Numbered from the stretch's first letter, positions 8,415 through 17,513 are shown. The stretch: 40,775 nucleotides of DNA from an uncultured Lachnospiraceae bacterium (GCA_910579505.1 CAJTTZ010000021.1:1-40775); one strand, 5' to 3'. Program-made: numbers and translations. Notes: generated from the letters alone by a model not told the origin.

Positions 8415-8502
8415 AATATCCCCTTTTCTGTTTCATGCATTTCTTTCTGCCATGCCACAGCCTCTGCTGTGAGTGGCTAGAAGTTCTTTTCACTCTATTC
8501 CA

Positions 8503-8517
8503 TGAAACTTCGTGAAA
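8503..8517 (-). promoter_or_regulatory. Probable LacI-family operator at the repressor's own promoter
   Basis: On the minus strand this reads TTTCACGAAGTTTCA and begins 3 nt after a TATAAT -10 box (8526-8521). The nonamer TTTCACGAA recurs exactly in the operon operator at 8808-8816. Position and sequence suggest autoregulation by the LacI-type protein. Confidence 0.55.
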
Positions 8518-8648
8518 TTTATTATATTTATTCCCTCGGGCAACGTACCAAGTGACTACTTTTAGGCATTTGAAGGCTGCTGAGGGGTCTTTGACTGTTA
8601 TTATAATGGAAAAAAACAGGAGTGTAAAGTCTAAGATGAAACAATATA

Positions 8649-8660
8649 TGAAACGTTATA
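8649..8660. promoter_or_regulatory. Third operator-like half-site
   Basis: TGAAACGTTATA is the reverse complement of the sequence TATAACGTTTCA, and its core ATAACGTTTCA is repeated exactly at 8802-8812 in the main operator. It could be an auxiliary site for repressor looping, or chance in AT-rich DNA. Confidence 0.35.
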
Positions 8661-8756
8661 TGAAATTTGTGTGTGTAAATAGCACAAAAATGCATAATAT
8701 AATTCGTATAAAATAACAAAATATATAAATAATCACAATAAAATAGGAAAAATACA

Positions 8757-8785
8757 TTGACTGGTTTCTTAAATAGTGGTAGCAT
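8757..8785 (+). promoter_or_regulatory. Promoter of the sugar uptake and fructoside hydrolysis operon
   Basis: TTGACT (8757-8762), a 17-nt spacer and TAGCAT (8780-8785) give a good sigma-A promoter about 80 bp before the first permease. The expected start near 8792 is immediately before the operator at 8798-8818. Confidence 0.75.
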
Positions 8786-8797
8786 ACGGATAAGAAA

Positions 8798-8818
8798 TGA
8801 AATAACGTTTCACGAAAC
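8798..8818 (+). promoter_or_regulatory. Probable LacI-family operator of the sugar operon
   Basis: The segment contains TGAAA-N5-TTTCA (8798-8812) overlapped by GTTTC-AC-GAAAC (8807-8818). Both are dyads of the kind bound by LacI proteins. It lies just downstream of the -10 box, where bound repressor would stop transcription. It shares TTTCACGAA with the site at 8503-8517. Confidence 0.65.
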
Positions 8819-8863
8819 AGGGACAACAAATCACCAACTGCGTGAAGAGGGAGGAGATAAAAC

Positions 8864-9808
8864 ATGAGCAGAAATAAGTCGGCAGCGGCAAGACCGGCGG
8901 TAATGTCGGGAGGGAAACCTCTCGGAAAACGCATCAAGGATAACTGGCAGTTATATCTGATGCTTTTGGTTCCCGTGGTTTTGACAATTATCTATAAGTA
9001 CATACCCATGTACGGCATCCAGATTGCCTTTCGGGATTACAAGGCAAGTAAAGGATTCATGGGGAGCGAGTGGGTCGGCCTTGAGTGGTTCCTTCGGTTT
9101 TTCAGTGCGCCGACCTTTTGGCGGATGATGAAGAACACCATATTGTTAAGTTTATACAGCTTACTTTGGGGTTTTCCGATTCCGATCATTCTTGCCCTGA
9201 TGATGAACCAGATGCGGTTTCACCGTTTTAAAAGGATCACCCAGACGGTGCTCTACGCGCCGCACTTCATATCAACGATGGTTATCTGCGGTATGATTCG
9301 TATTTTCTTAAGTCCTTCGGGTGGCCTGATTAACCTGATTGCGGGAACGTCCATAGATTTCCTGACCGAGTCTTCCGCATTCCGCACGATCTACATCGCG
9401 TCGGGAATATGGCAGGACGCGGGATGGGGCATTATCGTTTACATGGCAACGTTAGCAAATGTAGATACATCGCTCTATGAGGCGGCGAAGGTGGATGGCG
9501 CGTCTTTGTTCCAGCGGATCATCCATATCGACATACCAGAGTTAGCGCCTATTATGGTTCTGAACCTGATTATGAGCGTGGGCGGTCTGATGAACGTAGG
9601 TTTTGAAAAGGTATGGCTCCTGCAGACAGATTTGAACAAAGCGGCGAGTGACGTCATAGCGGTTTATGTTTATCAACAAGGTATCGAGCGGGCCAAGTAC
9701 AGTTATTCCACGGCGGTGGGACTGTTTAACACGATAATCAACATTATTTTGTTGATCGCGGTAAATAAGGCAGCAAAACGGATATCGGAAGACACGAGTT
9801 TTATATAG
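8864..9808 (+). CDS. Sugar ABC transporter permease, LplB-like
   Basis: A 314-residue inner-membrane permease with about six helices. It has the LplB-type opening (YLMLLVPVVLTIIYKYIPMYGIQIAFRDY, residues roughly 31-59) and the cytoplasmic EAA loop YEAAKVDGASLFQRIIHIDIP near residue 206, which contacts the ATPase. GGAGGAG lies before ATG 8864. It is the first gene of the fructoside operon and pairs with the second permease 10 bp downstream to form the translocation channel. No ATP-binding subunit is encoded nearby, so a shared MsmX-type ATPase elsewhere is expected. Confidence 0.93.
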   Translation: MSRNKSAAARPAVMSGGKPLGKRIKDNWQLYLMLLVPVVLTIIYKYIPMYGIQIAFRDYKASKGFMGSEWVGLEWFLRFFSAPTFWRMMKNTILLSLYSLLWGFPIPIILALMMNQMRFHRFKRITQTVLYAPHFISTMVICGMIRIFLSPSGGLINLIAGTSIDFLTESSAFRTIYIASGIWQDAGWGIIVYMATLANVDTSLYEAAKVDGASLFQRIIHIDIPELAPIMVLNLIMSVGGLMNVGFEKVWLLQTDLNKAASDVIAVYVYQQGIERAKYSYSTAVGLFNTIINIILLIAVNKAAKRISEDTSFI

Positions 9809-9818
9809 GAGGTGCAGC

Positions 9819-10727
9819 ATGGGAAAAAATACAAAATCGGGAAAGCTGACAGGACTTTCCGAAAAGAGCAGCGATATTATTCTGGTGGTTCTCTGCAGCA
9901 TAATTCTGTTGATTGTAGCTTATCCGCTCTATTATGTGCTGATTGCCTCGGTGTCCAACCCTTACGACGTATATGCGGGAAAGACGTTTCTTCTGCCGAG
10001 CCAGTTTACATTGGACGGGTACAAATCGGTGTTTGCCGACCCCGGTATCCTGCTTGGACTTTTTAACAGCTTTAAGTATACGATCATCGGCACGGTGTTC
10101 TCTGTGGTTATGCTCTATCTGGCGGCATATCCCTTAAGCGTGAAAGATCTGCCGGGACGGAAATTTTTCAGTATCTTTTTTATCATTACCATGTATTTTG
10201 GCGGCGGTATGGTTCCCACTTACCTCGTTGTGAAGGAGACAGGACTGATTAACAGTATGTGGGCGCTCTTCCTTCCGGGCGGTGTGGCAGTCGGCAACCT
10301 GATCATTGTGAGGAATTTCTTCGAGAACAGTATTCCGAAAGAGATGATCGAGGCAGCCAATATAGACGGCGCCTCCAAATGGACGACATTTATTAAAATT
10401 GTAGTGCCTTTGAGCCGTTCCATTATGGCGGTTATGGTGGTATTCAGCATGGTGGCATACTGGAACGACTGGTTTACATCCATGATCTATCTGCCGTCCC
10501 CGAATAAAGCGCCCCTGCCGCTTGTGCTGAGAAACATACTGATTAAGAGTTCTGCCAGTGCCAGTCAGGCGAGCACTATATCTGGCGGGTTTGCGGAACT
10601 GAACAAGATGACGGAGATGATCAAGTTTTCATCCATTATTATCGCGGCGCTGCCTATGTTGATTATTTATCCGTTTGTACAGAAGTATTTTGAAAAAGGG
10701 TTTATGGCAGGCGCGGTGAAAGGCTGA
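9819..10727 (+). CDS. Sugar ABC transporter permease, LplC/YtcP-like
   Basis: A 302-residue permease of the MalG/LplC class with about six membrane helices. The EAA loop is IEAANIDGASKWTTFIKIVVP (around residues 183-203), followed by the usual WNDWF motif. GGAGGTG lies before ATG 9819. It forms a heterodimer with the upstream LplB-like permease. Its C-terminus ends with the common PFVQKYFEKGFMAGAVKG motif of the family. Substrate range cannot be read from the permeases; the neighbouring GH32 and fructokinase genes point to sucrose or fructo-oligosaccharides. Confidence 0.93.
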   Translation: MGKNTKSGKLTGLSEKSSDIILVVLCSIILLIVAYPLYYVLIASVSNPYDVYAGKTFLLPSQFTLDGYKSVFADPGILLGLFNSFKYTIIGTVFSVVMLYLAAYPLSVKDLPGRKFFSIFFIITMYFGGGMVPTYLVVKETGLINSMWALFLPGGVAVGNLIIVRNFFENSIPKEMIEAANIDGASKWTTFIKIVVPLSRSIMAVMVVFSMVAYWNDWFTSMIYLPSPNKAPLPLVLRNILIKSSASASQASTISGGFAELNKMTEMIKFSSIIIAALPMLIIYPFVQKYFEKGFMAGAVKG

Positions 10728-10811
10728 CGGCAAAAGGAAATAAATGAAAGAGTAAGGCTGATGGCATAAGATATTTATCAGCGATTTGAGGTTCTGACAT
10801 GGAGGATGAAT

Positions 10812-12500
10812 ATGTTGAAAAAGAATAGAAGATTTTACCTGAAAAAAAGAATCCTGATCTGCGCGTTTACAGCGGGAACTGCCCTGTCAATGACGGCGTG
10901 CGGAAACCAGAACTACGGTCACCACGAAAAGGGCGTTGCCAATTCGGATACATCCCAGACGCAGTTTGCCATTATGGGTGCGCAGAGTGCATTGAGTCCC
11001 GGATATGACGATAATGTCGTATTAAATCAGCTTCAGCAGGAAGCGGGAATCAGCATCGAATGGACTACCATGAAGGAATCTCTGGCGGAACAGGTAAATA
11101 TCCGCATTGCGGGCGGCGAGCTGCCGGATGCCTTTATGGGTGTGGGATTCAGCAACTATGATATTTCGAGATATGGGGATGACGGCACATTTATTGACCT
11201 GACCCCCTATCTGACGGAAGAGTATATGCCTAACTTAAGCAAAATCCTTGATGAAAACCCGGATATCCGCAGCGCGATCACCATGGATGACGGCTATATA
11301 TACGGTCTTCCGGCAGGAGAGCGCATGGGGACGGCGGGAATCGGCGCGCCGGAAGATTACAGTATTTACTCCGTCCCGCAGTTTTCCATGATTAATAAAG
11401 CGTGGCTGGATGATCTGGGGCTTCCCGTGCCCACCACATTGGATGAGCTTCATACGGCGTTAAAAGCATTCAAGGATAATGATATGAGCGCGAAGTACTA
11501 TGGAAATGCGCCGGGCAGCACGATTCCCATGAGCACGGGCTTTGATCAGTGGTGCTGGGGACAGAATATTTTCTATGCGGGATTCGGGTTTACGAACTGG
11601 CCCAATGATGTCTGCAACGATCTTGTCTTAAAGGACGACGGGACGGTAGAATTTATGTGTGTCACGGACCAGTACCGGCAGGCGGTCAGTTATTTCCATG
11701 ACTGGTATGCGGAAGGGCTGATGGATGTGGAGATGTTCAGCCAGACAGATACACAGTTGATTTCCAAGTGTTCACAGGGTTATGTGGGTGTGTCTACATG
11801 GTGGTATATTGAGGAACTGATGGGAGATTACGCGAAGGATTATGTGTTCCTGCCGATTCTTGACGGGCCGGACGGCACACACAACGTCACAATCCGCACC
11901 GGCGGCGGCATTAACAGCGGACAGCTCAATATTACGAAAGCTTGCAAAAGCCCGGCTAATCTTCTAAAATTTTATGATAAGTGGTATGCGCCCGAGATCG
12001 TCATGCAGCTTCACTATGGACCGATTGGCACTTATTTTACAGGACAGGACGAAAACGGCGTATGGCTGAGCATTTCCGATGAGGAGAGCAGGGAAACATA
12101 CGGCAAAGGTTCCGGCGAGCTAAAGGGTGAGTGCGAAGTGGCAGGACCGAAGCTGATTCTCAGCGATTACTATCAGACCACTTTCAGAATGGAGGACAGA
12201 GCCATCGAGCGGCTGACGGATCTGTATGATTTCTGGATGCCCTATGTGGACGATACATCGACTTATCCTGTGGACTGTGTGTTTACGGGAAGGGAACTGG
12301 ATGATATCGACTGGTATAAGGGAAACTTTGAGAGTGCAGTTTCCGAGCAGGAAGGTCTGTGGATCAAGAACGGCGGGCCCACGGATGAGGAGTGGAATGC
12401 CTATATTGAACATCTGAAAAAGAAATGCGGCATGGAGAAATTGCTGACCGTATATCAGAATGCGTATAACCGTTATTCCGGCAAAACCTCCGCAGAATAA
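10812..12500 (+). CDS. Extracellular solute-binding lipoprotein of the sugar ABC transporter
   Basis: A 562-residue family-1-like binding protein. A basic N-terminus, a hydrophobic stretch and the lipobox MTAC (Cys about residue 30) show a lipoprotein anchored outside the membrane. The large size matches the LplA/YtcQ class that partners LplB/LplC permeases. I chose ATG 10812 because GGAGG (10801-10805) is 6 nt upstream; ATG 10806 directly abuts the Shine-Dalgarno. Many Trp and Tyr residues (WCWGQNIF, STWWYIEEL) would suit sugar stacking. It delivers the oligosaccharide to the permeases; co-location with GH32 suggests a fructoside ligand. Confidence 0.92.
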   Translation: MLKKNRRFYLKKRILICAFTAGTALSMTACGNQNYGHHEKGVANSDTSQTQFAIMGAQSALSPGYDDNVVLNQLQQEAGISIEWTTMKESLAEQVNIRIAGGELPDAFMGVGFSNYDISRYGDDGTFIDLTPYLTEEYMPNLSKILDENPDIRSAITMDDGYIYGLPAGERMGTAGIGAPEDYSIYSVPQFSMINKAWLDDLGLPVPTTLDELHTALKAFKDNDMSAKYYGNAPGSTIPMSTGFDQWCWGQNIFYAGFGFTNWPNDVCNDLVLKDDGTVEFMCVTDQYRQAVSYFHDWYAEGLMDVEMFSQTDTQLISKCSQGYVGVSTWWYIEELMGDYAKDYVFLPILDGPDGTHNVTIRTGGGINSGQLNITKACKSPANLLKFYDKWYAPEIVMQLHYGPIGTYFTGQDENGVWLSISDEESRETYGKGSGELKGECEVAGPKLILSDYYQTTFRMEDRAIERLTDLYDFWMPYVDDTSTYPVDCVFTGRELDDIDWYKGNFESAVSEQEGLWIKNGGPTDEEWNAYIEHLKKKCGMEKLLTVYQNAYNRYSGKTSAE

Positions 12501-12584
12501 TATCCGTGGAGACAAGCGGAGAACAAAGGGTTGGAAATGACCGACGGGTGAGATTGTAAAAAAGATTGGACATGGAGGTATTTT

Positions 12585-14069
12585 ATGGTAAGCCAGACGT
12601 TACGTGACGCCAGAAAATATGAAGAGGCTATGGAGAAAAAAATCGACAGCGAAAACCGCCCCGGTTTTCATCTGGCGGCAAGAGTGGGGTGGATGAACGA
12701 TCCCAACGGATTTTCTTATTACAAAGGGGAATATCATCTGTTTTATCAGTACAATCCCTATGATTCCCACTGGGGGCCGATGCACTGGGGCCATGCGGTG
12801 AGCAAAGACCTGCTGCATTGGGAGTACCTGCCGGCGGCGCTTGCGCCGGACGCGGACTTTGACAGGGACGGCTGCTTTTCGGGCAGCGCGGCAGTTCTGC
12901 CTGACGGACGGCAGTTACTGATTTATACGGGCGTAGTCCGGGAGATGCAGCCGGACGGCAGTATGCGCGATGTACAGACGCAGTGTCTCGCGGTGGGTGA
13001 CGGCGTGGATTATGAAAAGTACGCGGGCAATCCGGTGCTCACAAAAGAAGATCTGCCGGATAACGGGAGTAAGTTTGACTTTCGTGATCCCAAAATGTGG
13101 AGGGCAGCCGACGGGACTTACCGCTGTGTGGTAGGAAACTGCACACCCGAAAGAGACGGACAGATTCTTCTTTTCAGCAGCGGGGACGGATTTAAATGGA
13201 AGTACGAAAAAATATTGGCGGCGAACAATAAACGTTACGGCATGATGTGGGAATGCCCCGACTTTTTTGAGCTGGACGGCAAGGCTGTGCTTCTCACCAG
13301 TCCTATGGATATGCTGCCGCAGGGCTTTGAGTATCATAACGGAAACGGCACTTTATGTCTGATTGGCGCTTATGATAAGGAGAGCGATACTTTTACGGAG
13401 GAATACGATCAGGCGATAGATTATGGGATTGATTTTTATGCGACGCAGACGATGCTTACGCCGGACGGCAGGAGAGTGATGATCGGGTGGATGCAGAATT
13501 GGGATACCTGTAATCTCCACGCGCCCGACCAGCCTTGGTTCGGGCAGATGAGTCTGCCGAGAGAGCTGTCGATACGTGGCGGCAGGCTGTATCAGAATCC
13601 TGTGCGCGAGTTGGAAAATCTGCGTAGAGAAGAGGTGCGGCATGAGAACGTGACCTTCCATGACGTGGTGAAACTCGCCGGGGTGGAGGGCAGGAAAGTA
13701 GATATGGAACTGACGCTGCGCCCGGCGGACCCGGAAAATGTGTATCATAAATTTGCGGTGAGATTTGCACAGAACGATATCTATCATACTTCCGTCAGTT
13801 TCAGGCCGTACGAATCTATTGTCAAGATAGACAGAAAATTTTCGGGGTCAAGGCGGGCAATTATTCACCAACGCCGTTGTCAGGTGGACAATAAAGATGG
13901 TAATATAAAGATGCGGATCATATTGGACAGATTCAGTGTGGAAGTGTTTGTGAACGATGGGGCGTATGTGTTGAGCGCAACTTTATACACCGATCTTGCA
14001 GCGGACGGTATCTCCTTTTTCGCGGATGGGGATGTGGCGATGGACGTCGTAAAGTACGCACTGGACTAG
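12585..14069 (+). CDS. Glycoside hydrolase family 32 beta-fructosidase (cytoplasmic)
   Basis: A 494-residue GH32 enzyme that cleaves terminal beta-fructosyl residues of sucrose or fructo-oligosaccharides. The five-bladed propeller carries WMNDPNG with nucleophile Asp39, FRDPKMW with the transition-state Asp near 168 and WECPDFF with the acid/base Glu near 223. A beta-sandwich domain forms the last 150 residues, ending in FSVEVFVNDGAYVLSATLY. There is no signal peptide, so it acts after uptake. GGAGG precedes ATG 12585. Lying between the transporter and fructokinase genes, it fits a complete import, hydrolysis and phosphorylation route. Sucrose, sucrose-6-phosphate and short inulin-type substrates cannot be told apart by motif; absence of a PTS favours unphosphorylated substrates. 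Confidence 0.94.
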   Translation: MVSQTLRDARKYEEAMEKKIDSENRPGFHLAARVGWMNDPNGFSYYKGEYHLFYQYNPYDSHWGPMHWGHAVSKDLLHWEYLPAALAPDADFDRDGCFSGSAAVLPDGRQLLIYTGVVREMQPDGSMRDVQTQCLAVGDGVDYEKYAGNPVLTKEDLPDNGSKFDFRDPKMWRAADGTYRCVVGNCTPERDGQILLFSSGDGFKWKYEKILAANNKRYGMMWECPDFFELDGKAVLLTSPMDMLPQGFEYHNGNGTLCLIGAYDKESDTFTEEYDQAIDYGIDFYATQTMLTPDGRRVMIGWMQNWDTCNLHAPDQPWFGQMSLPRELSIRGGRLYQNPVRELENLRREEVRHENVTFHDVVKLAGVEGRKVDMELTLRPADPENVYHKFAVRFAQNDIYHTSVSFRPYESIVKIDRKFSGSRRAIIHQRRCQVDNKDGNIKMRIILDRFSVEVFVNDGAYVLSATLYTDLAADGISFFADGDVAMDVVKYALD

Positions 14070-14093
14070 CATGACAATGGGAGGGAACGGCAA

Positions 14094-15059
14094 ATGAAGA
14101 AATACGACGTGACGGCATTAGGAGAACTGTTGATTGACTTTACGGAGAATGGTGTCAGCGGACAGGGAAACCCCATTTATGAGGCGAATCCCGGCGGCGC
14201 GCCGTGCAACGTGCTCGCCATGCTGGCAAAACTGGAGAGAAAGACCGCGTTCATCGGCAAAGTGGGACAGGATATTTTCGGGAACCGTCTCAAGGAGATT
14301 CTGGCTGAGACAGGAATTGATACTTCCAATCTGGTGATGGACAAAGACGTCAGAACGACTCTGGCGTTTGTGGAAACGTTCCCGGATGGAGACAGGGACT
14401 TTTCCTTTTACAGGAATCCCGGTGCGGACATGATGCTCCGGGAGGATGAAGTGCGTGAGGATATCCTGCGGGACACGAAAATATTTCATTTTGGCACGCT
14501 GTCCATGACTCACGAGGAAGTCAGACGGGCGACGAAAAAGGCGGTGGAAACGGCAAAGGCAGCCGGAGCGGTTCTCTCCTTTGACCCAAATCTGCGGGAG
14601 CCCTTGTGGAACTCTCTGGAGGAGGCAAAAGAACAGACGGCTTACGGGCTTTCCAAATGCGATTTCTTGAAAATTTCCGACAATGAGATCCGATGGTTTA
14701 CCGGGGAAGAAGATTTTGACGCCGGTATCCGTAAACTGCGCGGGCAGTATGACATTCCGCTCATTGTTCTGTCCATGGGAAAAGACGGGAGCCGTGCCTA
14801 TTATAAAGATCTTCGCGTGGAAGTTGCGCCGTTTTTACAGGAAAATACGATAGAGACGACAGGAGCGGGAGACACGTTCGGCGCCTGCTGTCTGCATTAT
14901 GTGCTGCAGTGCGGTTTAGACGGATTTGATGAGGACAGCCTGCGGGAGATGCTGGTTTTTGCCAATGCGGCGGCGTCCATTATCACGACCCGCAAGGGAG
15001 CGCTCCGCGTCATGCCGACTATGAATGAAGTGCAGGAGCTGATAAAGAAATTTAAATAG
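14094..15059 (+). CDS. PfkB-family fructokinase
   Basis: A 321-residue ribokinase-family sugar kinase. The N-terminal family signature is seen in GGAPCNVLAMLAKLERKTAF (residues 36-55) with following GKVGQDIFG. The C-terminal signature is TTGAGDTFGACC, with the catalytic Asp in GAGD. It phosphorylates fructose released by the GH32 enzyme, feeding fructose-6-phosphate into glycolysis; the distant pgi gene in this window acts on the same metabolite. GGAGGGAA precedes ATG 14094, 24 bp after the GH32 stop. Its last 8 bp overlap the end of the convergent histidine kinase gene, with no terminator visible. Confidence 0.93.
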   Translation: MKKYDVTALGELLIDFTENGVSGQGNPIYEANPGGAPCNVLAMLAKLERKTAFIGKVGQDIFGNRLKEILAETGIDTSNLVMDKDVRTTLAFVETFPDGDRDFSFYRNPGADMMLREDEVREDILRDTKIFHFGTLSMTHEEVRRATKKAVETAKAAGAVLSFDPNLREPLWNSLEEAKEQTAYGLSKCDFLKISDNEIRWFTGEEDFDAGIRKLRGQYDIPLIVLSMGKDGSRAYYKDLRVEVAPFLQENTIETTGAGDTFGACCLHYVLQCGLDGFDEDSLREMLVFANAAASIITTRKGALRVMPTMNEVQELIKKFK

Positions 15060-16467
15060 CGGTCTGCAACATCACCCGCAGCACACAGCAATCTTCCTGT
15101 TGAAATATTTCTCTGCCGATTTCGATGTCGCCCAGATATTTTTGCGCCGCATGGCGGATGGAACTGAGACCGAAACCGTGCCCTTCCCCTTCTTTTGTGG
15201 TGATGGGAAGCCCGCTGTGTTCGTCCGTTTTCAGCTCGCCCGAAAAGCTGTTGGCAATTTCGATGATATACATATTTTTCCTGCGGTAGGACGAGAGGAA
15301 AATGTGCGGCGCAGACGAGTTTTCCTGTTCGGCCGCCTCGATGGCGTTGGAGAGTCCGTTATTTAAAATAATACTGATATCAAAGGCATTGATTTCACTG
15401 TCGGCCGGGTAATGGAAGTCGCAGGTAAAAGCAATGCCTTTTTCGTCCATTTCCTTCTTGCGGTCGGAGAGAATCACATCCGTTACGGGATTGCCGCTTA
15501 AGATCCCACAGGATGCTGCCTGCATCTGCTTCTGCATAGCTGCCGCATATGTTTCCGCTTCTTCGGATTCCCCCTGTGCGTAGAGATGTTTGAGGGTCAT
15601 CAGGTGATTGCCCATGTCATGGCGCAGGGCACGTATGTCTTTATAGAGACGCTCCGCCTCAGAAATGTGGGATTTCAGATCCTGTATCTGTCTGGTAAAT
15701 ATCTCCCGCTGCTTATCTTCCTCCTGTTCGGTTTTCCACCGACGAAACAGCCAGATTATGGCAAGATTTGTCGCATAAGAGATGACCGCATAAATTGCGA
15801 TCAGTATTTCGTAACCAATTTTTACAGACAATGATGCCCGCTCGAATGCATTTGTGTAAGCATCATAATAAAAAAGGATCATCGCATAAGCGCATACGCC
15901 GGATAAAGAGGGAATGACCAGAATCAAAAGTTCCCGCATTTTCATGTTCTCCTGTTTTTTACCATAAACCTTCAGCAAAAACCAGACGTTGCCGAACATT
16001 AGAAGAAAACCTGTCAGTGCATCCCGCACACAATCCATGATAGAAAGTCTGAGCCAGAAGACTTCGTCTTTATCGGCAAAAAGCCGGACATAGAACAGCG
16101 ACGGGATGAGGGATATCTGACCTACAATACGCCATACCTGCCAGCGCAGACCGAAAAAAGAAATGGAGAGAAAAAGTTTTTGGCTGATATATACGGGGTC
16201 GAGCAGACACATGACAAGAAATGCCCCCGAAATACCGATGCCGTAGGCAAGCATGACATTTATATAATATGGCATATATTGCAGAAACAGCATAATACCG
16301 GCGTAGGCTGCAGCGACCAGACACACCCGCGATTTTTGCAGACGGCAGGAGGACTTATCCGAAAGAAACGGTTTGACCAAAAAAGCATAACAATAGGTGG
16401 TCAGCAGTGTCGTAGAGAGTGAGTAAATATGATTTAAAATTTCGTAGTATTGATCCAGCTCGCTCAT
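15052..16467 (-). CDS. Sensor histidine kinase, GHKL/AgrC-like
   Basis: A 471-residue membrane sensor. Six or seven hydrophobic segments fill about residues 15-240. A coiled-coil linker leads to the phospho-acceptor motif LRHDMGNHLMTLKH with His283. The ATPase domain shows the N box NNGLSNAIEAAE and the G box GHGFGLSSI. This is the class that pairs with LytTR response regulators and often senses peptides. Its start overlaps the stop of the upstream response regulator gene in an ATGA, so translation is coupled. No agrB/agrD-like peptide genes are adjacent, and the signal is unknown. Confidence 0.92.
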   Translation of the reverse strand: MSELDQYYEILNHIYSLSTTLLTTYCYAFLVKPFLSDKSSCRLQKSRVCLVAAAYAGIMLFLQYMPYYINVMLAYGIGISGAFLVMCLLDPVYISQKLFLSISFFGLRWQVWRIVGQISLIPSLFYVRLFADKDEVFWLRLSIMDCVRDALTGFLLMFGNVWFLLKVYGKKQENMKMRELLILVIPSLSGVCAYAMILFYYDAYTNAFERASLSVKIGYEILIAIYAVISYATNLAIIWLFRRWKTEQEEDKQREIFTRQIQDLKSHISEAERLYKDIRALRHDMGNHLMTLKHLYAQGESEEAETYAAAMQKQMQAASCGILSGNPVTDVILSDRKKEMDEKGIAFTCDFHYPADSEINAFDISIILNNGLSNAIEAAEQENSSAPHIFLSSYRRKNMYIIEIANSFSGELKTDEHSGLPITTKEGEGHGFGLSSIRHAAQKYLGDIEIGREIFQQEDCCVLRVMLQTAI

Positions 16468-17270
16468 TTGTCCGCTCCTCTGCCGTTTGTACGGCTGATA
16501 TACTGCATATACTGCCGTACAAACCCGGCAAACTGCTTTTTGGAAACGGGAACGGCGCCCGCATCCAGCCAGATTGTATCGGCATTGTATTTTTCCACAT
16601 ACTGTAAATTAACCAGATAAGCGCGGTGGGTGCGGTAAAAATCCGCCCCGGTCTGCGCGCAGAGATCCGTCAGTTTTCCGTAATATTCGATATCTCCGTT
16701 TACCGTATGCAGCATAATTTTTCGATTGAAGACTTCCGCATAGATAATATCTGTGAGCAGTACCTTTGTAGAGAGACCGCCTCTTTTGACAAGAATTGCG
16801 CGGGGAGCAGACCGGCTGTTTTGACTTTCTGCGTTTGCTATTTGATTTGCGGATTTGTTTTGCGGCGCTGCAGGCGATATAGCCCGTTCCGCATATTGCC
16901 GAAGGGCGTTGTCCAGTACCTGATATAATTTTTTGTCATCAAAAGGTTTAACCAGATAGTGAAAGGCATTCACGTCAAAAGCCTCATAGACGTATTCCGG
17001 CAATGCGGTAACGAATACCAGAATCACATCGTGATTTTTACTGCGTAGTTCCCTGGCGGTGCGCATACCGTTTTTTCCAGGCATCTGGATATCCAGAAAA
17101 AGAATGTCCGGGGTATTTTCGTCGGGCAGGGCAAGCAGCTTGTCTCCCGATTCAAAGCCGTAAATCCGACATGGAATCCCCATTTTTTTACAATGGGTTT
17201 CAATTTTTTGCCGAAGTGTTTTGCGCAGAATTTCCTCGTCGTCACATATTGCGATTTTTACTGGTTTCAT
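16464..17270 (-). CDS. LytTR-family response regulator
   Basis: A 268-residue two-component regulator. The receiver domain (about 1-120) has the acidic pair in CDDEE (10-11), phospho-acceptor Asp60 in FLDIQMPG, Thr88 and Lys108 (LVKPFDD). A Gln/Asn/Ala-rich linker follows, then a LytTR DNA-binding domain (about 165-268) with VLLTDIIYAEVFNRK and FYRTHRAYLVNL. I chose ATG 17270 because GAGGAAAATCAG immediately precedes it; the frame stays open upstream, but those residues look non-coding. It likely regulates genes bearing paired LytTR direct repeats; none was confidently found here. Confidence 0.92.
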   Translation of the reverse strand: MKPVKIAICDDEEILRKTLRQKIETHCKKMGIPCRIYGFESGDKLLALPDENTPDILFLDIQMPGKNGMRTARELRSKNHDVILVFVTALPEYVYEAFDVNAFHYLVKPFDDKKLYQVLDNALRQYAERAISPAAPQNKSANQIANAESQNSRSAPRAILVKRGGLSTKVLLTDIIYAEVFNRKIMLHTVNGDIEYYGKLTDLCAQTGADFYRTHRAYLVNLQYVEKYNADTIWLDAGAVPVSKKQFAGFVRQYMQYISRTNGRGADK

Positions 17271-17379
17271 CTGATTTTCCTCATTTATCATAAGATAAGT
17301 ATACATGATAATCTGTAAGATGCCCCTTATTTTCAGAAAAAATGTTGTGAATGACCAATTTGTTGATGTAAACGAAAAT

Positions 17380-17401
17380 CGGCTGCGAGGCAGGGCAGCC
17401 G
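17380..17401. repeat. GC-rich hairpin in the divergent spacer
   Basis: CGGCTGC (17380-17386) pairs with GCAGCCG (17395-17401) around an 8-nt loop. It lies between the response regulator and the plus-strand hypothetical gene. On the minus strand it is followed by only four T residues. The role is unknown; it could be a weak terminator or a leader structure. Confidence 0.35.
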
Positions 17402-17513
17402 GATTTAGGTGGATTTTGACGCGACGTACTGAATTTGTCCGTATATTTTTGTACATATCCGAAAATATATGTTACACTGAAATTGTACTAAAAAGGTGAA
17501 GGAAATAAACGAC

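Larger units (their letters stand above)
8415..8863. other. 449-bp divergent control region of the sugar locus
   Basis: No gene is supported in this stretch. It holds a probable -10 box for the LacI gene (minus-strand TATAAT, 8526-8521), the operator-like site 8503-8517, a further partial site at 8649-8660, an AT-rich block (about 8640-8760), the promoter 8757-8785 and the operator 8798-8818. Short ORFs that cross it lack ribosome binding sites and recognisable content. Confidence 0.6.

Noticed and set aside
17271..17456. 62-residue N-terminal extension of the response regulator
   Set aside because: Receiver domains begin directly with the KIAICDDEE strand, and ATG 17270 has a strong Shine-Dalgarno.
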